41,931 bases of DNA, from NCBI GenBank assembly GCA_024232355.1, contig JAAEPW010000286.1:1-41931 (forward strand), in the 5' to 3' direction. Shown here in pieces: positions 15,967 to 25,400 of the stretch. The translations under genes and the position numbers were made by a program. The notes under the pieces are model-generated. The model was not told where the DNA came from. It saw only the letters and a list, made by a program, of their open reading frames with translations, and did no database searches. Position 1 is the first letter of the stretch, and every line of letters starts with the position of its first letter. This DNA comes from Chloroflexota bacterium. GTDB taxonomy: Bacteria > Chloroflexota > Anaerolineae > B4-G1.

Positions 15967-17148
15967 TCAGTCACTCTCACTCGTCACACTCTCCAGGATG
16001 ACGTCGCCGCTGTCAGTTCTCAACCGCAGCAATGGGCCACCGCCGTTGACGCCTCCCACCAGATGTGTTGTCTCAAACTTGGTCACCGTCACAGAAAAAT
16101 CGGTTTCGACAGAGCCAAACTCGGTTTCAGCATCCAGATCAAAGGCTGTGCCGGCGGGAAGGATCAAATGAACGTCCCCAAATTCGCTTTCGGCTTGGTG
16201 CTCACCCTCATCACTCAGGCTCCCGGAGAAAAACACTTTGCCACTGCTAGCTTTGAGCGTCAGTGCTGCATCTATGGCATTTTGAACCTCGATATCCCCA
16301 AAATTAGTATGCAGGTCAAGAAATCCACCACATCCATTCAACGTCAGGCCACCAGAATCGGATTTGAGTTGGTAGGAAGAAGCATCAACGCCCTCCACCG
16401 TCACTTTTCCAAAACTAGTCTCCAGGTTCAAAAGACCGTCTAACGCGCCGCCCGCCATCTGAATATCTCCACTGTCGGAACGGGCTACGAGGCTATCGGC
16501 AGTAATATCCTCCAAGATCAACTTGCCAAAGCTGGTCTCGATTTCCGCATCGCCGCCATTGCCCAAGCCAATCAAAGTGATGTCACCAGTACCCGATTTA
16601 GCTCTCAACTCCCCACTTGCATCCTCCACTTGAACACTGCCAAAAGAGGTCTCGAGCGCCATCGCGCCAGTAACGTCACTCACATCCAGATCGCCGCTAG
16701 AAATCAGCAATTGCAGCGACGTCTCAAGAGGCACACGAATCTCAAAATCTACTCGGGACCCTTTATGGATACCAAAAACAATGCCGTATTCAAGCCGGTT
16801 TACCCAAATAGTGATCTGGTTCCCCTCCTGGGTCATCTGCACATCGACCTGCTGGCGGGCGTCTTGCTCATCCGAGCCCCACAAGTTCAACCAGGCAGTC
16901 ACCTCTACATCATCCCCGTCGCTGCCTATAACGGTCACATCACCAAATTCGGCATCCAGACTCAGAGCCGCCGGACCATCCACTGCAAAAGTCCCTTCCA
17001 CCATTTCCTCGACATGGGTGTCTGTAACGTAAAAGAAACGTACGCCCCCAAAGGTGCCCCGTCCGGTCCAAAGGGTCAGAACAATGATCCCACAAATCAA
17101 CAACTCGACGAGCACCAACCCTCCCACAATCCACCATTTTCGTTTCAC
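15967..17148 (-). CDS. DUF4097 family beta-helix membrane-anchored protein
   Basis: 393 residues from a GTG start with GGAGGT 6 bases upstream. One N-terminal membrane helix (about 5-28) is followed by a long extracytoplasmic repeat of short beta strands: ETSFGSVQVED, ETSFGKLILED, ETSFGKVTVEG, HTNFGDIEVQN and SDSGDIQMAG-type turns recur about every 20-25 residues. This is the DUF4097 (putative adhesin) pattern, a right-handed beta-helix-like stack. The gene is divergent from an ECF sigma/anti-sigma pair with a shared inverted repeat between them. In many bacteria DUF4097 genes are linked with envelope-stress sigma systems, so it is a likely target or sensor. Confidence 0.85.
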   Translation of the reverse strand: MKRKWWIVGGLVLVELLICGIIVLTLWTGRGTFGGVRFFYVTDTHVEEMVEGTFAVDGPAALSLDAEFGDVTVIGSDGDDVEVTAWLNLWGSDEQDARQQVDVQMTQEGNQITIWVNRLEYGIVFGIHKGSRVDFEIRVPLETSLQLLISSGDLDVSDVTGAMALETSFGSVQVEDASGELRAKSGTGDITLIGLGNGGDAEIETSFGKLILEDITADSLVARSDSGDIQMAGGALDGLLNLETSFGKVTVEGVDASSYQLKSDSGGLTLNGCGGFLDLHTNFGDIEVQNAIDAALTLKASSGKVFFSGSLSDEGEHQAESEFGDVHLILPAGTAFDLDAETEFGSVETDFSVTVTKFETTHLVGGVNGGGPLLRLRTDSGDVILESVTSESD

Positions 17149-17193
17149 TATTTCACCTCCCTTTTCTATTTCTTTTGACCACTAGCGGCACAG

Positions 17194-17254
17194 AATGTTT
17201 CACTATATCCTGCAGTTTACGTTTTACGTTTTCCATTTATAATGGTGAAACATT
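17194..17254. promoter_or_regulatory. inverted repeat and promoter between DUF4097 and ECF sigma genes
   Basis: AATGTTTCAC (17194-17203) and its exact reverse complement GTGAAACATT (17245-17254) flank a plus-strand promoter with TTTACG (17216-17221) and TATAAT (17238-17243), 16 bp apart. The right arm covers the expected transcription start of the sigma gene. The same decamer therefore reads toward each of the two divergent genes. It could be an operator, or the recognition element of the ECF sigma itself used in both directions. Confidence 0.55.
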
Positions 17255-17294
17255 AGAACACCCAACGCGGTCTAATCAGCAGGAGCATGGGAGT

Positions 17295-17918
17295 TTGAAG
17301 AAAAAGAGCGACGCAGAACTGGTGGCAAAAGCGCGTCAGGGCGACGAGGCCGCCTTTGAGCAACTGGTGCGCAAACACCAACGATACGTTTTTAACGTGG
17401 CCTACCGGGTGCTGGGCGACTATGCCGAGGCAGAGGATATGACCCAGGAGGCATTTGTGCGCGCCTGGCGAGGGTTACCTGGTTTTCGGGGACAAGCCCA
17501 GTTTACCACTTGGCTCTACCGCATCGTCCACAACCTGTGTCTGAACCGGCTACCAAAGTTGCAGCGCGAGTTGCTTCAGACCGAGCCATTAGAAGAAGTA
17601 TTGGCCAGTTCAGCACCCTCTCTGCCCGATCACTTTGAAGCACAGGAGCAGGTGACGCTCCTACACACCGAGTTGGCCCGTCTGCCAGAAAAATACCGGT
17701 TGGTACTAACGCTGCGTTATCTCCAGCATCTCTCTTACAACGAAATCGCCGCCACACTGGATGTACCGATGGGAACGGTGAAAACGCACATCTACCGCGC
17801 CCGCAAGCTGCTGATGGAGCGGAGTCGCCGGTGGGAAGATCAAAGCACTCGAGACGAAAATGATGTGGAGGCTTCTCTGGGGTACGGCGTGCCCTGTCTC
17901 CAGCAAGTGAGAGGTTGA
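17295..17918 (+). CDS. ECF-type sigma-70 factor
   Basis: 207 residues from TTG 17295; AGGAG (17281-17285) gives the best spacing, whereas the longer in-frame ATG at 17175 lies upstream of the promoter. Region 2 is clear (FEQLVRKHQRYVFNVAYRVLGDYAEAEDMTQEAFVRAWRG split over residues 24-64), and region 4 has the helix-turn-helix YNEIAATLDVPMGTVKTHIY near 155-175. There is no region 3 or 1, as expected for the ECF group. The next gene, three bases on, is a zinc-binding anti-sigma factor, so this is a classical membrane-signal-responsive pair. The inverted repeat upstream suggests autoregulation. Confidence 0.93.
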   Translation: MKKKSDAELVAKARQGDEAAFEQLVRKHQRYVFNVAYRVLGDYAEAEDMTQEAFVRAWRGLPGFRGQAQFTTWLYRIVHNLCLNRLPKLQRELLQTEPLEEVLASSAPSLPDHFEAQEQVTLLHTELARLPEKYRLVLTLRYLQHLSYNEIAATLDVPMGTVKTHIYRARKLLMERSRRWEDQSTRDENDVEASLGYGVPCLQQVRG

Positions 17919-17921
17919 ATT

Positions 17922-18449
17922 ATGCATTGTCTTGACGTACAGGTAGAACTACAAGCATATATCGATAAAGACCTAGACTCGGAACGAGTCATACTAGTAG
18001 AACAGCACCTCGCTGGTTGCAAGAGTTGCCAATCCAAACTGGCCCGGCTGCAAGCAGTGATAACGGCACTCGAAACCTGGCCTCTGGTGGTCGAGCCGGC
18101 TGATCTCACGACAAACATAATGGGCCGGGTGAGATCTCGTCCAACGCTGCCGGCCTTTCGACTCCGCTGGAGTGACTTGGCAATCAGCTTGGCGGGAGCC
18201 ATGTTTCTCTTTGTCGTTATGCTGGCCTGGTACTATCAGGGTTCCGTTGTCGTGACCTACCTGAAACACGCTCCCATAGACATGTGGCTAGAGAGATTGT
18301 GGTTAGAAACATTGCTGGCGCTCAAACGCTTGTTCGGGACCGACAATGTGGCATGGGTACTGCTGCCTGGTGGTGCCACCCTCGCAATAGTTCTAGTCAT
18401 TGCCGCGTGGAACCTCACCGTGTGGGAACGCGAGACGCTTTCTGCATAA
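17922..18449 (+). CDS. zinc-binding membrane anti-sigma factor
   Basis: 175 residues. The N-terminal zf-HC2 domain has C3, H29, C33 and C36 (QHLAGCKSC), the zinc site used to hold ECF sigma factors. A linker leads to two membrane helices (about 88-106 and 146-165) with a loop between them that includes amphipathic LERLWLETLLALKRLF. The gene follows the sigma gene by three bases. By family analogy it binds the sigma factor at the membrane until a signal causes release. No separate sensor gene is adjacent; the DUF4097 protein across the divergent promoter is a candidate input. Confidence 0.88.
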   Translation: MHCLDVQVELQAYIDKDLDSERVILVEQHLAGCKSCQSKLARLQAVITALETWPLVVEPADLTTNIMGRVRSRPTLPAFRLRWSDLAISLAGAMFLFVVMLAWYYQGSVVVTYLKHAPIDMWLERLWLETLLALKRLFGTDNVAWVLLPGGATLAIVLVIAAWNLTVWERETLSA

Positions 18450-18532
18450 ACAGAATTATTCAGTTTTTAAAACTCGTCCATCCCCTATCATCCCCTCATG
18501 GGGAATGTCCCCCATTTCAACAAGATGACAAG

Positions 18533-18560
18533 TTGCGCGTGGGTCACTGTCTAGTATAAT
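18533..18560 (+). promoter_or_regulatory. promoter of the TPR stalk protein gene
   Basis: TTGCGC (18533-18538) and a perfect TATAAT (18555-18560), 16 bp apart, about 30 bp before the ATG at 18592. It suggests the gene is transcribed on its own and not only from the sigma promoter. Confidence 0.6.
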
Positions 18561-18591
18561 AAAGTAAAGTGCAAGTCAGGAGTGAGTTATA

Positions 18592-19650
18592 ATGACTGAC
18601 GATCTGTTGAAACAAGGGGTTGCTGCCCTCAAAGAGGGTCAACAAGAAAAAGCTCGCATATTGCTAACCCAAGTTTTGGAGCATGATCAGCATAACGAGA
18701 TGGGTTGGCTGTGGATGAGCGGCGTGGTCGATACAGACGCAGAGCGTCGTATCTGCCTGGAAAACGTCCTGGCGATCAACCCCAACAATGGAATAGCGAA
18801 ACGGGGACTAGAGGGCCTGGGCGCTAGCCAAATGACATCGCCGTTCACTACTGTGCAGCCGCTAGCACCGAATGTTAGGAAAGCCACAACACTTGAAGAA
18901 CAATCCATACAACTACTTGTCAGCACGAGCGAACCTGATGTACCTGACAAAGTCGAACACGAAACAAGTGAGGATCAAGAGGAAGACGAGCAGGCTCCTC
19001 CCCCCAAGCGAAAAACTAGACAGCGGTCAGGTTTGATTATGGGAATGGTAGCAGGATTGTTGGGCATTATGTGCATCGCCGTCGTGGGCATCTGGTGGTT
19101 GATCACTAACGGGCCGCTATCGTTAGACCCCGTCCCCACACTGATTCCCACTGTGGACGTGGGACAAACATCAACATCCACAAATACAGATCTCACGCCA
19201 ACGTCTGACGCTGCTTTACCATCTACCCAAACATCCCACCCCACCGACGCCCCTCCCACACTGTTCTCAACACGAACTCCTATCCCCACAAAAACCCCAA
19301 TGCTTACCTGGACCCCTTCACTCACGCCAACAGCAACTATGACAACCACGGCAACGCCGACACCAACACCAGCTATGACTCTGCCGCCCACCTGGACGCC
19401 TCATCCCACCATCACACCAATCACTGGCATGACAAGCCCCCCTACCTGGACACCCCCACCCTCACGTACACCAGCGCCCACGATAACGTCGCCGCCCACC
19501 TGGACACCCCCTCCCACGATCACATCTGGTCCCATCATCACACTGCCGCCCACCTGGACACCAGCATATCACACTCGCACACCCACCCTGACGCCAAATC
19601 CCACACTCACAGGCACACTCGTCATCACAGGGACTCCGGGTAGTGAGTAG
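18592..19650 (+). CDS. TPR protein with membrane helix and Thr/Pro-rich extracellular stalk
   Basis: 352 residues with an AGGAG ribosome site. Residues 1-75 read as two TPR-like helical pairs (LKQGVAALKEGQQEKARILL, WLWMSGVVDTDAERRICLENVL). A polar linker with KRKTRQRSG precedes a single membrane helix at about 145-170, so the TPR part is cytoplasmic and the rest outside. From about 180 to the end it is nearly all Thr, Pro, Ser and Trp, with repeated PPTWTPPP/PTITxPP units, probably an extended, possibly glycosylated stalk. There is no terminal anchor or sorting signal. This arrangement, a protein-docking cytoplasmic head on a wall-spanning stalk, recalls the 211-residue protein at 9808. Confidence 0.7.
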   Translation: MTDDLLKQGVAALKEGQQEKARILLTQVLEHDQHNEMGWLWMSGVVDTDAERRICLENVLAINPNNGIAKRGLEGLGASQMTSPFTTVQPLAPNVRKATTLEEQSIQLLVSTSEPDVPDKVEHETSEDQEEDEQAPPPKRKTRQRSGLIMGMVAGLLGIMCIAVVGIWWLITNGPLSLDPVPTLIPTVDVGQTSTSTNTDLTPTSDAALPSTQTSHPTDAPPTLFSTRTPIPTKTPMLTWTPSLTPTATMTTTATPTPTPAMTLPPTWTPHPTITPITGMTSPPTWTPPPSRTPAPTITSPPTWTPPPTITSGPIITLPPTWTPAYHTRTPTLTPNPTLTGTLVITGTPGSE

Positions 19651-19675
19651 ATCGGATAGCAAATCCGACCTACTG

Positions 19676-22147
19676 TTAGCCAGATCTCGTAACTAACGGC
19701 AGGTAAATCTTTTGCTCGTGCAAAAGATAGAGTTTCACGTCATCCAGTTGTGGATCGGCATCCTCTACCCATAGACTCTCGGTGATCGTGTCCCTAGTCC
19801 AGACTCCTTCAACCACCCCAAAGGTTTTAGAAAGTACATAGTTCCAACCCCACGGCAGGCCAGCTATCTCCCAAGTGACCACCCCGGTGGCAGTAATGAC
19901 GTCCAAACCGGGAAATCCGGGGGAGCCAGGCAAAAGGAGTGTTCCACCGGGCAAGATGTGGAGGGCATAGTCTATCATTTCAAGCGACTCGGTCCATTTT
20001 TCTACCAAAGTAAAAGTAACGCTATCCGTATGAGTAATTTGTACCCGATCAACGATTTCAATCGTACTGTCTGGGGCGATAATAATATTGCTCAAGTCGA
20101 TGACCGGCACACCATCAACGTAGACGGTCTTTGTCCAGGCCGGTTGAGGACGGGCAGGCAGGTAAAAGTCTTGCATCGTCGTGGTGCCAGAGAAGACGTC
20201 TACCAAACCGACTGTGACAGGTTGGTAACCCAAAGCCGAGGCAGTGATCGTGTAGGTATCGTCGTAGAGCACCACCGTATAGGTGCCATCTGCGCCAGTG
20301 CTCGTCTGATACCCCCGGGTCGGGCTGGCAGTGGCCCGTATCATAGCTCCAGCAACGGGAGCCAGGGTCACCGAATCAGAGACGACGCCCATAAGTACAC
20401 CATGAGGTTCCAAAGAACAACTGGGAAACTGGAAAGAAGCCACACGCGTCTGCCAACTACGAAGACCAGTAGTTTCGACGTATTCTTGCGTATACCAAAA
20501 TGTGCAATCATCCACTGGGTCCACGCTCATCGCACTATAGTCGCCCCAGCGGGCGGCAGAGTGGGTCTGCGTACCATTACCGGAAATGATCTCTACCTCT
20601 GCTTCTGGCAGCATATCCAAGGGATCGCCCACTTGACGACCCGCGTAGCGAATGCTGGGGTACGTGCCGATGCTAGAGACGCTGTACCCCAACGCAATGT
20701 TGCCAACACCGTCCATAGCGATGCTGCCCATCCAGCGGTGCTCGCCGTCGTCGGGCGCATAGGTGCCCTGCTGATAGATCACCGCGTCTGCCAGCGTGGT
20801 ATCCACCGTCCCACCACGGATCTCGTACCAACGGATACCTGCCTGGCCCGAACCCGCATCCACAGTGTGGTTGACCACCAAAGACTCGTGATCGCCCAAG
20901 TTGCGGTACCACAGGTGCATCATCAGTCGGTCGGAAAGATCGTCCAATAATGGGGCATCATCTGGCTGATGGATGCAATACCCGCTCCCACAGATTTCCC
21001 AGTCAAAGGGAGCTACGACCAGATTGGAGACCCAGCCAAAGGTTGAGCTGAGCGGGTTGGTCCAATCGGTGTGAAACTCAAAGACGTGCATGACGTCAGA
21101 GGTCGATCCATCCCAATCCATGTCCACCGACATGAAATAGTTGGGCGCGCCGGTGGGGGGCAGCTTGTTGCCCATCAAGTTACTGGGCAGCAGACCGCCA
21201 TATTCGGGGTCCAGGTCCCACAGGTCAAAATATTGAAAGGTGGCAGAGGCACCGGAGAGCATCGCGGCGCGGTCAAACACGTACACACCCGCGCCGCCCC
21301 AATCATTCCCAACGAACTGATTGACAGACATGTAATAACCATCCGGCCAGATGCCAAACTTGGGATAGTCGTTCATCTTGGTTTCGTGAACCCGAAAAGA
21401 ATACAGCCACCAATCGTTGGGGTCGTCGGTCGGGGTGCCAGTCTTGGAAACAGCTATACATTCGTAATAGGGAGGGTCTGGGAGAGCAAACTGGGTCAAC
21501 AACCAGCGGCCAGCCAGTTGGTCATAGAGCACGATCGGGTCACCGGAGGCATCGGTGCGACAGGTATCGGTGACGGGCCAAAGGCTGCCGAGACTAAAAT
21601 CGTACAACTGCATCCCGGCCTTGTTCCAAACGCGCACCTTGGAACCGCCGTTCCAGTTTACGATCTGCACGTAATGGTCCGGCCCTACCTGCCCATCCGT
21701 ATCTGGAGGTATGCGGCCCAAGGTCAAGTTACTGATACCTTCCCAGTTTGTCATCGGAAGCGGCATATTGGGCTTGCTCGGCGATGTCTGCACGACCGGA
21801 TCGTAAACTCGGCGCGCACTTGCCGCCCCCCTGTATCTCGAACGCAACGAGTATCTGGGAAATTCCAGTATCTCACCCACGTCTGGCACGATAAAAGATG
21901 TCAGAGGCAAGCTGCGTGTGTCTGCCGGAGCCACAAGCTCACTCACATAAGGCGTCGTGAGCGTTTGTTCCGGCTTGGGCGGTTCTGGCTTGGGCAATTC
22001 TTGCCCCGCTATCTTGGCCGGTGTAACGACGTCACTAACCACCTTTCGGGCTATAGTCAGATTGGGTTGAGCGCTTGTTGTTGTGGCGATCAGGGAAAAC
22101 ATTGCGACGAATATTAAAAAGCTGAGACCCTTGGGATTTACGTTCAC
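19676..22147 (-). CDS. large secreted protein with carboxypeptidase-regulatory-like domain and YLPLV tail
   Basis: 823 residues from GTG 22147, with GGAGGAGGT 6 bases upstream; a longer frame to 22267 has no ribosome site. Signal peptide at about 7-27 (FLIFVAMFSLIATTTSAQ). Residues about 120-600 look like a blade-rich extracellular domain (GRIPPDTDGQVGPDHYVQIVN, GRWLLTQFALP, YPKFGIWPDGYYMSVNQFVG); I recognise the style from secreted Chloroflexota and other proteins but no enzyme motif. A carboxypeptidase regulatory-like beta domain (GVVSDSVTLAPVAGAMI) spans about 615-685. The last 150 residues match the end of the neighbouring protease, finishing KIYLPLVTRSG. Probably surface-associated; role unknown. 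Confidence 0.75.
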   Translation of the reverse strand: MNVNPKGLSFLIFVAMFSLIATTTSAQPNLTIARKVVSDVVTPAKIAGQELPKPEPPKPEQTLTTPYVSELVAPADTRSLPLTSFIVPDVGEILEFPRYSLRSRYRGAASARRVYDPVVQTSPSKPNMPLPMTNWEGISNLTLGRIPPDTDGQVGPDHYVQIVNWNGGSKVRVWNKAGMQLYDFSLGSLWPVTDTCRTDASGDPIVLYDQLAGRWLLTQFALPDPPYYECIAVSKTGTPTDDPNDWWLYSFRVHETKMNDYPKFGIWPDGYYMSVNQFVGNDWGGAGVYVFDRAAMLSGASATFQYFDLWDLDPEYGGLLPSNLMGNKLPPTGAPNYFMSVDMDWDGSTSDVMHVFEFHTDWTNPLSSTFGWVSNLVVAPFDWEICGSGYCIHQPDDAPLLDDLSDRLMMHLWYRNLGDHESLVVNHTVDAGSGQAGIRWYEIRGGTVDTTLADAVIYQQGTYAPDDGEHRWMGSIAMDGVGNIALGYSVSSIGTYPSIRYAGRQVGDPLDMLPEAEVEIISGNGTQTHSAARWGDYSAMSVDPVDDCTFWYTQEYVETTGLRSWQTRVASFQFPSCSLEPHGVLMGVVSDSVTLAPVAGAMIRATASPTRGYQTSTGADGTYTVVLYDDTYTITASALGYQPVTVGLVDVFSGTTTMQDFYLPARPQPAWTKTVYVDGVPVIDLSNIIIAPDSTIEIVDRVQITHTDSVTFTLVEKWTESLEMIDYALHILPGGTLLLPGSPGFPGLDVITATGVVTWEIAGLPWGWNYVLSKTFGVVEGVWTRDTITESLWVEDADPQLDDVKLYLLHEQKIYLPLVTRSG

Positions 22148-22300
22148 TTTTTTACCTCCTCCATTTGCCAGGGCGTCTTTTTGCCCAGTCCTGATAGATG
22201 ACAATATGGTAGCACAATGTTGGGGAATTGAAAAATCCAGGCCCGCCGGAATGCCACCCCTCCGCATTCTACTGCGCTCGCGATTTTTCTCTGCTAATAC

Positions 22301-22330
22301 AAGAGGCCAGCAGCTAGCTGCTGGCCTCTT
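22301..22330 (-). terminator. perfect 30-bp palindrome, probable terminator of the protease gene
   Basis: The 30 bases are fully self-complementary, giving a 13-bp stem with a CTAG loop. It lies about 80 bp past the stop of the minus-strand protease gene and before the next minus-strand gene. Flanking T-rich stretches are short on both sides, so it may act in either direction or only slow transcription and protect the RNA end. Confidence 0.55.
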
Positions 22331-22408
22331 GCTTTATTGTTCATTCTACCAGAGGTTGATCAAGTGTCCTTCACAACCACGGGCAGATCGAGCTTGCTCC
22401 AACTACCG

Positions 22409-25400
22409 TCAGGGTAGCACAGCGGTCCCGTCCGAGTTCCGCACTACGAGAGGCAGGTAGACCTTGTACTCAGAGGTGACGTACCCGAACTGTAGCACTT
22501 TATCGGAAAGTTGTGGATAAGCACCCTCCACCGTCAATGTTTCAGTAATAGTGTCGGTCTCCCAGTCACCCTCCAAGACGGTAAAGGTCTTGGTGATGAT
22601 GTATCCCCAATCGCTGGGGGCATCGGTGACTGTCAAATCCCACGTACCGGTAGTAGTGATAACCGTGCCATAGGTCGGCAAGACGGCCGTGCCACCAGGC
22701 AGAGCGCTAACGGCAAAGTCCACTAGTTCAAGCGACTCGGTCCAATCTTCCTCCAGCGTAAAGGTGACATTGTCGGTGTAGGTGATCCACACCTGATCCA
22801 CGACCTCGATAGTGTCGTCGGCATAGACGGTGACAGGGAAGACGTCGGTCATCACGTCGTTGACGTAGACCAACTTGTCCCAGACCGGCTCGGGCCGAGG
22901 GGCGATGGTGATCATCACTGGGACAATCACAACGTCATTGACCGCATCCTGGGTGGTGATGACGAGGGCCGTGTCGTAGGTGCCGGGCGATATTGAGGCC
23001 AGGTTGGTAAAGGTAACGGTGACCTCAGATGAACTGTCGGCGGCTACTGTGCCACTGGTTGGGTCTTCGTCTATCCAGTCGGCGGTCGGCGCCATCGGAG
23101 AACGAAACAAAGCGCCCGCGGCCTCCTCGATGTTGAACGTCGAAGCGCCCGCGCCAGCGTTGGTCAACAGGAGAGTCTGGCTCTCCGATTGATTCAACTC
23201 TAGATCTGCTTCCATTGAGAGCGGTGTGACGCTGATGCAAGGCTCATCGGAGCGCAGGTAAACGTCATCCAGAGTGACTGTCCCTCCAGCTGTAACGATC
23301 ACGACGACAGGGGCTCCCATAATGTGGTCGTCAGGAACGACGGTCACTGTATAGGTGCCCGCCTCAAGCCAGTAGACGTACGTACCATCGGCGTTGCTCT
23401 CTGTCTCTGTCACCACACTGCCGTCGTCTATCTGTACCGTGGCTCCCTCCAGTGTAACTGTGTTGACATCGCAGTGACCCAGGCTGTAGACGGTGCCTTC
23501 CAGCTTACCCCAGGTAGCTGGAGCTGTCACTGTCAGAGTCACCGGCAGGTTGTCCACGTCGTCGTAGGGCGTGTCGTGTACAATCAAGAGTTCGGCGTGG
23601 TACTCGCCTGGTTGGTCAACCTCGGCGGCGTCAAAGGTGAGGGTGACGGGTAGATCGCTCATTGAAGCAAGGGTGCCCGTGATTGGATCTTCGGCCAACC
23701 ATGGTACTACATCCGTCGCCTCTGCAGTCCCTTCCAGGCGGAAGGCAGTGTCGTGCCAGGTCGAATCAGCGAGCAAGACGGTGATATCGGTCCACGGGGC
23801 GGCAGAACCAAAGTTACCCTCGTCGTATAGGGCGGCCCAATCACCGGTTGTCGTACTCGCCTTGAACCAATTGAACCGATCACTGCCAGACGTGATGTTC
23901 ATCGAGGGGAAGAAGGATAGCCAGTAGGTACCGGCCGGCAATTCTAGAGCCTGACCTTGAGCCGCTACGATATCAAGGGTAGGTGAATCGTCGACGATCG
24001 TGATTGCGGCATCGGTGGGGGCGGCGCTAAAACTCCAGGTTTCCATCCCGTCGCCAGGATACCCATCCGGTTCGCCCCCCGCATCGGGATAGATGTACCA
24101 GTTGAGATCAGTGGCACTGTCCAGGGCAACGTCGTTGATGAATCCATCCACAAAGATGGTATCGATACTCCAGATTTCTCCCACGATGCCAAAGTCGTCG
24201 GCAGAATACGTGCCCAACCCGCTATTGGTGTAAAAGTCAGAGACGATGCCATTTCCGCTTACATCGCGAGGCTGATCCCATAGCACGGCGTTAATCTTTC
24301 TAGGAGCGGCTGCCGTGGGCGCGTGTGTCGTTTTGGCGATACTCTGTAGTGCGCTGAGTTGTGACAACCCCACGTGTCGGGAAGGCGTTGGCTTGGCCAT
24401 CATCCGTGAGGGTACAAACTCACCCGGCGTTTCGAGAAACTCGAACTCGACCGGCTCTCCACCACTGTTGGTCAGCGTAAAGGCTTGGGTGGTGCTCGCA
24501 CCCAATTCCAGGGTGACGTCGTAGCTGTCGAGGACGTAGGATAGCATACCGGCAGTCAAGTTAAAGTCTTGCCGGATGGTATCGCTCTGAACCACAGTAG
24601 GTGGCGCGATGTCATCGGAATAGTTGTCCATCGTGGCAGTAAAGGTGCGCGAACCAGCCGGTGAGAACAATGTATAGAACCCATCGTCCACATATAGATC
24701 ATCGGGGGAAGCTACGGTGGTCGCTGCATAGCTATCCTCATTCTCGACCGCCGCGCCGTTCACCCCATCGCCGGTGTTGTCGTCATAGACGTTGCCAACG
24801 ACCAGGCCACCGCCAGAAGGCGCAGTGCAATTCCCTGCAACGATCAATGCCACATCATCTACAAAAAAGTTGCTATAGGTAGCAGCATCGTTGGAAGAGT
24901 TAAAGTGTAATACGTGGGAACCTCCATCGGCATAGGCGCTGACGTCAATGGTAACCTCTGTGTAGTCACCGTAACTTGCGCCATCGGCCCCAGTGATCGA
25001 AAAGAGTTGATTGCCGTCAATGTCAACCGTCATCCAGTCGTCAGCGTCCGAACCACTTCCTTCTACTCCTATTACCAACCAAAAGCTCAAGGTGGCCGTT
25101 CCGTTTGGAATAGTCAATGTCTGGGTCAACTCGGTGATCTCGTCAGTGTCACCCCCTTGCCACACGGAATAGCTTCCGGTGCGTGGGTTGTCCATCGCAA
25201 TGAGATCCCATCCGTTTTGCGAGTATTCGGTCCAGTGTGGATTCGGCGTGCCGAGTTCGAAACCACCATCCTGTATCACATCTCCACCGCCGCCCACGTA
25301 TCCCGGGGCATTGCATGAGTCAGGATCAGCGACCAAGGCAAAGTCCTCGGTCTGGTCGCTGGTCAGGTTGACGTCGCGAGAATCGGGCAGATAGCCGTCT

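Noticed and set aside
19958..22117. Two long plus-strand frames (330 and 348 codons) opposite the secreted 823-residue protein
   Set aside because: They lack ribosome sites and domain-like sequence, and the minus-strand gene has a signal peptide, domains and a strong start.
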